Position numbers and translations under genes: made by a program. This document shows positions 58,297 through 64,000 of a DNA stretch of 64,000 bases, piece after piece (within the stretch, counting starts at the first letter, position 1; each line of letters opens with the position of its first letter). The notes beneath the pieces were generated by a model. The model saw only the letters and a program-made list of their open reading frames with translations. It was not told where the DNA came from and did not search any database. The DNA is from Planosporangium thailandense (lineage in GTDB: Bacteria > Actinomycetota > Actinomycetes > Mycobacteriales > Micromonosporaceae), in assembly GCF_011947195.1 (NCBI RefSeq), contig NZ_JAATVY010000013.1:62001-126000 (forward strand), written 5' to 3'.

Positions 58297-60768
58297 TTGG
58301 ACGAGCTCGGCGACATCGTCCAGGAGTTCCTCGTAGAAAGTCACGAGAACCTGGACCAGCTTGACCGTGACCTGGTGGCACTTGAGCAGCAGCCGGGGTC
58401 ACGAGAACTGCTTTCAAGCATTTTCCGGACGATTCACACGATCAAGGGCACGAGCGGCTTCCTCGCTTTCAATCGACTGGAGCGAGTGACGCACGTCGGT
58501 GAGAACCTGCTCGCCCGGCTGCGGGACGGTACGCAGGTGATGACGCCGGAGACGACGGACACGCTGCTGCGGATGGTCGACGTCGTCCGCACCCTCCTCG
58601 CCGCGATCGAGGAGACCGGCGCCGAGGGCGAGGTGGACGTCGAGGGCGTGATCGCCGCTGTTACCAGCTGCATCGACAGCGGCGACGGCGCAGGCGCCAA
58701 GGCGGTGGCCGCTCCGGGCGGCCCCGCGTCCCCGACCGCCGCGTCCCCGGCCGCCGCGTCCGCCGGCGCCGCCGCTACCGCGCCGGCCGCGGGGCCCGCC
58801 ATCACGGAGCCGCCCGCCGCTGTGGTGGGCGCCGCTGTGGTGGGCGCCGCTGTGGTGGGCGCCGGGGCCGCGCCCGAGGCGGGTGCGGAGACCACCCCGG
58901 AGGCCTCCGCGGGCGGTCCGGCCGCCATTGAGGCCGTGGCGCAGGCGTCGTCCGTCGAGGTCTCGCCCCTGGAAGCCGTTGCCGAGCCGGCACCGGACGC
59001 CCCCGTAGCCACGGCCCCGGCCGGATCCGTCGACGACGAGCACGGCCCCGGACAGGCCCGCCGCAGTATCGCGGACAGTTCCATCCGGGTCGACGTGGAT
59101 CTGCTCGACAAGTTGATGAATCTAGTGGGTGAGCTGGTGCTCACGCGTAACCAGATGTTGCGGGCGGTCAACGCGTCGTCGGACGCGACGTTGGCGCGGA
59201 CGGGTCAGCGGCTGAACCTGATCACCAGTGAGCTGCAGGAAGGCGTGATGAAGACGCGGATGCAGGCGATCGACCACCTGTGGTCGAAGCTGCCTCGCGT
59301 CGTGCGCGACCTGTCCAGCTCCGTGGGCAAGCAGGTCCGGCTGGCGATGGAGGGCCGCGAGACCGAGCTGGACCGCAGCCTGCTGGAGGCGGTCAAGGAC
59401 CCGCTGACGCACCTGGTGCGCAACGCCGTCGACCACGGTATCGAGGCGCCGGCCGACCGGGTGGCGGCGGGCAAGGCGGCCGAAGGGGTACTGACCCTGC
59501 GCGCCTACCACGAGGGTGGGCACGTCATCGTGGAGGTCGCCGACGACGGTAAGGGCATGGACCCCGACCGGATCGCCGCGGTGGCGGTCAAGCGGGGGCT
59601 GCTGACCCGTGACCAGGTGGCGCACATGGAGCGCCGGGAGATCCTCAACCTGGTCTTCAAGCCGGGCTTCTCGACCGCGGACAAGGTCACCAACGTCTCC
59701 GGCCGCGGCGTCGGCATGGACGTGGTCAAGACCAACATCGAGCGGATCGGTGGCGCCGTCGACGTCGAATCCACGCAGGGCGAGGGTACGACCTGGCGGC
59801 TGACGATCCCGCTGACGCTGGCGATCATCCAGGCGCTCACCGTGGAGTGCGGCACCGAGCGGTACGCCATTCCGCAGGTCGCGGTGCACGAGCTGGTGTA
59901 CCTGGACGGCCAGAACGGGCGGGTGATCGAGCACGCGATGGGCGCGCAGGTGTACCGGCTGCGCGGCAAGCTGCTGCCGCTGGTGCGCCTGGACGAGACC
60001 TTGGGGCTGCCGGCGCGCAGTGGCGACCGCGACGTCTACGTCGCGGTGCTGCAGGCCGACGGCCGCCGCTTCGGCCTGGTCGTCGACCGGGTACTCAACA
60101 CCGAAGAGGTCGTGGTCAAGGCGCTGTCGTCGCGGTTCAAGGAGATCGGCATGTACGCCGGGGCGACCCTGCTCGGTGACGGGCGGGTCGCGCTGATCCT
60201 GGACGTGCCGGCCCTGGCGCGGCGGGCGCACCTGAACGTGGGTGCGGTCGAACGCGCCCAGGCCGAGATCGACGCCCAGACCCGTGGCGCCGGCGACGCC
60301 GTCGACCGGCTGCTCATCGCCGGGGTCGGCGACCGGCGGGTGGCGATCCCGCTCGACATGGTCACCCGGCTGGAGGAGTTCCCGCTGGAGCGCTTCGAAC
60401 GGGTCGGCGCCCGCGAGGTGGTGCAGTACCGCGACCAGATCCTGCCGGTGCTGCGGCTCGCCCAGCTCCTCGGCGTCTACAGCGCCGCGGAGGACGAGGC
60501 GACCTCGGTGCCGGTGGTCGTCTACACCGAACGCGGCCGCAGCGTCGCCCTCGCCGTGGACCGGATCGTCGACATCGTCGAAGACGTCGTCGACGCCAAG
60601 CGCGACTTCGGCGACGACGGGCTGATGGGCTCGGCGGTCATCCAGCAGCGGGTCACCGAACTGCTCGACGTGCGCCGGGCGATCATGGCCGCCGACCCGC
60701 GGTTCGACGCCGACGCCGACACCGACGCCGGCTACGACATCGAGCAGACGATGATGGTGGGAGCGTAA
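58297..60768 (+). CDS. cheA: Chemotaxis histidine kinase CheA
   Basis: 823 residues from TTG 58297, with GGGAGG 5 nt upstream. The HPt (P1) domain has phospho-His47 in IHTIKGTSGF. In place of a normal P2 domain there is an Ala/Pro/Glu low-complexity stretch (about 125-250). The P3 dimerisation and P4 kinase domains follow (DLLDKLMNLVGELVLTRNQM, HLVRNAVDHGIEAP, VADDGKGMD, GRGVGMDVVKTNI). Two CheW-like P5 domains end the protein (about 500-645 and 660-805). It phosphorylates a CheY not seen here. Operon with cheW 6 bp downstream. Confidence 0.96.
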   Translation: MDELGDIVQEFLVESHENLDQLDRDLVALEQQPGSRELLSSIFRTIHTIKGTSGFLAFNRLERVTHVGENLLARLRDGTQVMTPETTDTLLRMVDVVRTLLAAIEETGAEGEVDVEGVIAAVTSCIDSGDGAGAKAVAAPGGPASPTAASPAAASAGAAATAPAAGPAITEPPAAVVGAAVVGAAVVGAGAAPEAGAETTPEASAGGPAAIEAVAQASSVEVSPLEAVAEPAPDAPVATAPAGSVDDEHGPGQARRSIADSSIRVDVDLLDKLMNLVGELVLTRNQMLRAVNASSDATLARTGQRLNLITSELQEGVMKTRMQAIDHLWSKLPRVVRDLSSSVGKQVRLAMEGRETELDRSLLEAVKDPLTHLVRNAVDHGIEAPADRVAAGKAAEGVLTLRAYHEGGHVIVEVADDGKGMDPDRIAAVAVKRGLLTRDQVAHMERREILNLVFKPGFSTADKVTNVSGRGVGMDVVKTNIERIGGAVDVESTQGEGTTWRLTIPLTLAIIQALTVECGTERYAIPQVAVHELVYLDGQNGRVIEHAMGAQVYRLRGKLLPLVRLDETLGLPARSGDRDVYVAVLQADGRRFGLVVDRVLNTEEVVVKALSSRFKEIGMYAGATLLGDGRVALILDVPALARRAHLNVGAVERAQAEIDAQTRGAGDAVDRLLIAGVGDRRVAIPLDMVTRLEEFPLERFERVGAREVVQYRDQILPVLRLAQLLGVYSAAEDEATSVPVVVYTERGRSVALAVDRIVDIVEDVVDAKRDFGDDGLMGSAVIQQRVTELLDVRRAIMAADPRFDADADTDAGYDIEQTMMVGA

Positions 60769-60774
60769 ACGCAG

Positions 60775-61221
60775 ATGGCAAGTCGTCAGTACGCCACCTT
60801 CGAGGTGGCCGACCAGCTGTTCGGCCTGGACGTGGCCAACGTGCAGGAAGTGCTGTCGTTTCACGAGTACACCCCGGTGCCGCTGGCACCCCGCTCGGTC
60901 GGTGGGCTGTTCAACCTGCGCGGCCAGGTCATCGCCGCGGTCGACCTGCGCGTCCAGCTCGGTCTGCCCCCGCGCGACTTCGAGGGCCCGGCGATGAACG
61001 TGATCGTGCGTACCGAGGAGGAGTCGGTCAGCCTGCTCGTCGACCGCATCGGCGAGGTCGTCGAGCTCGACGACGAGGCGTTCGAGCCCCCGCCGGACAC
61101 GCTCACCGGTCCCAGCCGGGACCTCATCACCGGGGCGTTCAAACTCGACACCCGCCTGATGCTCGCCCTCGACACCGCCCGCGCGGTGCAGACCTCGACG
61201 GCAGACGGCAACGACGAGTAG
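60775..61221 (+). CDS. cheW: Chemotaxis adaptor CheW
   Basis: 148 residues, a single CheW/SH3-like domain linking chemoreceptors to CheA. YATFEVADQLFGLDVANVQEVL, GLFNLRGQVIAAVDLR and SLLVDRIGEVVELD are the conserved family stretches. It lies 6 bp after cheA. A degenerate family B palindrome starts 9 nt after its stop. Confidence 0.96.
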   Translation: MASRQYATFEVADQLFGLDVANVQEVLSFHEYTPVPLAPRSVGGLFNLRGQVIAAVDLRVQLGLPPRDFEGPAMNVIVRTEEESVSLLVDRIGEVVELDDEAFEPPPDTLTGPSRDLITGAFKLDTRLMLALDTARAVQTSTADGNDE

Positions 61222-61230
61222 GTATTCTCC

Positions 61231-61281
61231 GATCTTGGGCGTTCGGGCGACCGGTAAGGGTTGCGCGGGCGCCCAAGACTC
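61231..61281. repeat. Palindrome family B, degenerate copy B4
   Basis: 20-bp arms (61233-61252 and 61259-61278) with 16 Watson-Crick pairs and 2 wobbles, loop GGTAAG. It keeps GATCTTGG at the left tip but has lost the ACACTTGT part. It lies 9 nt after the cheW stop, the same offset as B3 after GH92. Confidence 0.55.
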
Positions 61282-61365
61282 GTTGTGCGGTACTTGTACG
61301 CAGAGTTACCCAGATGTCCGATCGGGGGACAGCGCCGGGAGCAAGACGGTTGCAGACTCGGTGCC

Positions 61366-62268
61366 ATGTACAGCCTCGTCAGCGCTCCCGTCCTCGGATT
61401 CGACCTGACCCGCCTGCCGGGCGGGGCGGCAACCGCTGAAGTGCTTCTCCGTAGCCTCGTGCTCACCGAAAGCGATCTTCATGTTCTCGCCAGCTTCCGC
61501 CTCGACGATTGGGACCGGCTCAACCTGTGGCAGGACGTGGACGACGCGGCTCGCCGGCGGCAGACCGTACGGGACCTGTCGGCCGACCCGGCCGAGGCTC
61601 ACCAGACCCTCTCCCTGCTCGAACAGGCGCCGATCGGCACGATCGACGGCCTGCTGCACTGCCTACGCCACGATGTCCTGGACTGGACCTGGGAGTCGGT
61701 CGAGGGGGCGCCGGCGGTGCAGAGCCCGATCGCGGCCCAGGCCACCTCGGTGATCTGTGACGCGGTCGTCGCCGCGTACCTGCGCGACCTGTTGCCCGTG
61801 CCGACGCGCCGCAGCCTCGCCGCGGGTTGGCTCGCCGCAGCGCGCTGGCTGTCGGAACGCCCGATCCACCTCGGACCGCAGCATGACGACATCTCCGCGC
61901 TGCTGAGCCGGGTCCGGGCGCTCGGCCCGACCCGGTACGTCCGGCTGGCGGCCGCCGCCGCGGCGACCCGCCACCACGGTGTCGGTGGCTGGGCACCTGC
62001 GGTGCACGGCGCCTCGTGGGCGGTCTACGTCTCGGGGCGGATCCGGTCCGCCGCTGCCGCGCAGCTCCAGCTCGTTCAGGCGGTCGACGGCGCGGGCATC
62101 CCGGTGTCCGACCGCGCCGGTGGGGTATGGAACCTGCTCAGCGGCGCGGTGCAGGCCCTGACGGTCCGCGACATGCTCGCCGCGGAAACCGTGAGCCGCC
62201 TCGTCGACCCTCTGATGACGGCGCTCGATCTGAGCGAGGTCGCCGAGCCGGCGGGTTCGGGGGAGTAG
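61366..62268 (+). CDS. Unknown protein inside the chemotaxis cluster
   Basis: 300 residues from ATG 61366 (MYSLVSAPVLGFDLTRLPGG). It is predicted almost wholly helical with many Ala, Leu and Arg residues. It has no signal peptide, no membrane helix and no motif that I recognise. Its position between cheW and cheB on the same strand suggests a role in motility signalling, but its own upstream region has no FliA-like site. The codon bias is normal, so it is a real gene. Confidence 0.8.
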   Translation: MYSLVSAPVLGFDLTRLPGGAATAEVLLRSLVLTESDLHVLASFRLDDWDRLNLWQDVDDAARRRQTVRDLSADPAEAHQTLSLLEQAPIGTIDGLLHCLRHDVLDWTWESVEGAPAVQSPIAAQATSVICDAVVAAYLRDLLPVPTRRSLAAGWLAAARWLSERPIHLGPQHDDISALLSRVRALGPTRYVRLAAAAAATRHHGVGGWAPAVHGASWAVYVSGRIRSAAAAQLQLVQAVDGAGIPVSDRAGGVWNLLSGAVQALTVRDMLAAETVSRLVDPLMTALDLSEVAEPAGSGE

Positions 62269-62407
62269 CCGCCCCCGGACGGGTCGCGGCCCGGCTGTGT
62301 CGCCCGTGCCGCGACCGTACTGATCGACGGGTGTTTGTGGCCGACAAGGCGCTTTGATCCCCGATGGTTCCTGCTTCCCGGAATCGCGCTGTTCACCGCG
62401 TACTTTC

Positions 62408-62435
62408 CTCATCCGGCTCCTGATCGCGCCGATAT
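62408..62435 (+). promoter_or_regulatory. FliA/WhiG-like promoter before cheB
   Basis: CTCA (62408-62411), 16 bp, GCCGATAT (62428-62435), 54 nt before the cheB GTG. It has the same spacing and nearly the same -10 as the site before cheA. Confidence 0.65.
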
Positions 62436-62489
62436 GGGTTCAGGACGGATGACCGGGCGGTCGTCCCTGCGCCATTGGGAGGCCGCTTC

Positions 62490-63725
62490 GTGATCTCGGT
62501 ACTGGTGGTTGACGACTCGGTCGTCATCCGACGCCTGGTGACAGACGCGTTGGCCGAGGATCCCGAGATCCGGGTGGTGGGTACCGCGCCGAACGGGCGC
62601 GTGGCGCTGGCAAAGATCGAACAGCTCAAGCCCGACCTGGTGACCCTCGATATCGAAATGCCGGTCCTCGACGGCCTGGGCACCCTTCGCGAGCTGCGGC
62701 CCCGGTACCCCCGGTTGCCGGTCATCATGTTCAGCACGCTGACCGCGGCGGGCGCGAGCGCCACGCTCGACGCGCTCTCCGCGGGCGCGAGCGACTACGT
62801 CACCAAGCCCAGCAACGTCGGCAGCTTCGCCGAGTCCAGGCGCAGCGTCCGGGAACAGCTCATCCCACGAATCCACGCGCTCTGCGAACGGGGCCGCCGA
62901 CTCCGCCGCGATCCGGCGGCCGATCGCCCGAACACGTCGCCGGCCGCCGGCGGCTTCTCATTCCCACCCGCCCTCCCCGGTCTCGCCGGCATCCCGCGTC
63001 CGCCGCGGTCGGCACCCGGATCGCCCGGCGCGTCGCCGCCCACACCAGGCCGCCCCGGTGTCGCCCGCCTCGACTCCGCCCGCGGTGAGTCGAGCCGATC
63101 TGAGCGGCGGCGTACCGAACAGGTGGAGGTACTCGCGATCGGCTGCTCGACGGGCGGTCCGGAGGCCCTGTCACAGGTCCTGCAGGCCCTTCCCGAAAAC
63201 CTGCCGGTGCCCGTCGTGGTGGTTCAGCACATGCCGCCGGTGTTCACCAAGATGTTCGCCGAGCGACTCAACCGAATCTGCGCCCTCGAGGTCGTCGAAG
63301 CCGCGGGAAACGAACAGGTGCGGTCCGGCACCGTCTACATCGCACCCGGTGACTTCCACCTCGAGGTGGTCCGTTCCGGCGCCGCGGTGGTGACGAAGCT
63401 GCAGAGCGGTCCACCCGAGAACTTCTGCCGGCCCGCCGTCGACGTGCTGTTCCGGTCGGTCGCGAAGGTGTACGGCGGCAAGGTCGTCGCGACGGTGCTG
63501 ACCGGCATGGGGCAGGACGGCAGGCGCGGCGCCGAGGTGCTCCACGCCGAGGGCGCGGAGGTCGTCGCCCAGGACGAAGCGACCTCGGTGGTCTGGGGCA
63601 TGCCGGGCGCGATCACCCAGGCCGGCCTCGCCGACCTCGTGCTCCCGCTGCCGGAGATTGCCAACCATCTCATCTCGCGGGCCACGGCCACCGGTACGGC
63701 GCGGAGCAAGGAGGTAACGCGATGA
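62490..63725 (+). CDS. cheB: Chemotaxis protein-glutamate methylesterase CheB
   Basis: 411 residues from GTG 62490, with GGGAGG 8 nt upstream. The receiver domain (about 1-122) has phospho-acceptor Asp54 (LVTLDIEMPVLDG) and Lys106. A Pro/Ser/Arg linker (about 140-210) leads to the methylesterase domain with Ser220 (IGCSTGGPEAL), His247 (VVQHMPPVF) and the catalytic Asp in GMGQDGRRGAE. It demethylates and deamidates receptor glutamates for adaptation. Its stop overlaps the cheR ATG (ATGA). Confidence 0.96.
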   Translation: MISVLVVDDSVVIRRLVTDALAEDPEIRVVGTAPNGRVALAKIEQLKPDLVTLDIEMPVLDGLGTLRELRPRYPRLPVIMFSTLTAAGASATLDALSAGASDYVTKPSNVGSFAESRRSVREQLIPRIHALCERGRRLRRDPAADRPNTSPAAGGFSFPPALPGLAGIPRPPRSAPGSPGASPPTPGRPGVARLDSARGESSRSERRRTEQVEVLAIGCSTGGPEALSQVLQALPENLPVPVVVVQHMPPVFTKMFAERLNRICALEVVEAAGNEQVRSGTVYIAPGDFHLEVVRSGAAVVTKLQSGPPENFCRPAVDVLFRSVAKVYGGKVVATVLTGMGQDGRRGAEVLHAEGAEVVAQDEATSVVWGMPGAITQAGLADLVLPLPEIANHLISRATATGTARSKEVTR

Positions 63726-64000
63726 CGCTGACAGCTCAGGAGTTCGCGTACGTCAGTGAGCTGGTACGGCGCCACTCCGCAATCGTCTTGGAGACCGGCA
63801 AGGAGTACCTGGTCGAGGCCAGGCTCCTTCCGCTGGCCCGCCAGGCGGGCATCCCGACCGTCTCGGAGTACGTCAACCGGGCGCAGCAGCGACCGGAGCC
63901 GGACACGCACGACAAGATCGTGGACGCGCTGACCACGAACGAGACGTCGTGGTTCCGCGACGGCGAGCCGTTCCAGACGGTTGCCGAGGCGGTGCTGCCC
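63722..64000 (+). CDS. cheR: Chemotaxis methyltransferase CheR, N-terminal part
   Basis: The first 93 codons only, cut by the window edge. ATG 63722 has a very strong AAGGAGG site 6 nt upstream and overlaps cheB by 4 nt. The visible part is the helical N-terminal domain (VSELVRRHSAIVLETGKEYL) and the start of the catalytic domain (ALTTNETSWFRDGEPF), which is diagnostic of CheR. It adds methyl groups from SAM to receptor glutamates, opposing CheB. Confidence 0.95.
   Translation, partial: MTLTAQEFAYVSELVRRHSAIVLETGKEYLVEARLLPLARQAGIPTVSEYVNRAQQRPEPDTHDKIVDALTTNETSWFRDGEPFQTVAEAVLP

Overview
The window is about 72% GC by eye and densely coding. It comes from an actinomycete, most probably a member of the Micromonosporaceae with motile spores (Actinoplanes- or Dactylosporangium-like). 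The evidence is the G/C-ending codon use, GTG/TTG starts, a conservon-type sensor kinase with a roadblock protein, many RsbW/STAS regulators, an HspR-type box at lon, and a cheA-cheW-cheB-cheR cluster with FliA/WhiG-like promoters. This assignment is inference. No rRNA, tRNA, CRISPR array, transposase or phage gene was seen.

Layout. 1-0.53 kb: end-truncated secreted protein. 0.7-9.4 kb: MOSC protein; the glgX-treY-treZ operon (glycogen/maltodextrin to trehalose); an ECF42 sigma factor with its DGPF partner. 9.6-13.5 kb: lon, divergent from an amino-acid permease preceded by a 21-codon leader frame. 14.2-18.3 kb: a three-gene overlapping operon of NIT-domain kinase, roadblock protein and TAXI lipoprotein. 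18.4-26 kb: gamma-glutamyltransferase, unknown secreted protein, peptide deformylase and its divergent regulator, FAD oxidoreductase, methyltransferase. 26-38 kb: small proteins, chitinase, aldo-keto reductase, MFS exporter, glutathionyl-hydroquinone-reductase-like protein, a wall-anchored thioester protein (LPVTG), an AlkZ-like protein and a GT39 membrane enzyme. 37-46 kb: LacI regulator with GH92 mannosidase, NUDIX, SMP-30, hemerythrin and pectate-lyase-like proteins. 46-57 kb: a regulatory and stress block (RsbW-like, STAS, GAF-ANTAR and STAS-ATPase proteins, HldE, baeRF, DUF3140, small hydrophilic proteins). 57-64 kb: class E-like sortase and the chemotaxis cluster, cut at cheR.

How it fits together. 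Two themes cross gene boundaries. First, two families of long, near-perfect palindromes (seven copies) all sit within about 15 nt of a stop codon, and one encodes the C-terminus of a protein. Second, seven genes, mostly in the 50-57 kb block, are preceded by the same promoter-like pattern GNNT-N14-16-GGGTA. It resembles sigma-B/SigF-type promoters, lies beside anti-sigma and anti-anti-sigma genes, and suggests one stress regulon that includes hldE and several tiny acidic proteins. Smaller regulatory signals (HAIR box, ECF42 promoter, LacI operator, MerR-type spacer, TTTGCAAA pair, two FliA-like promoters) fit the genes they precede.
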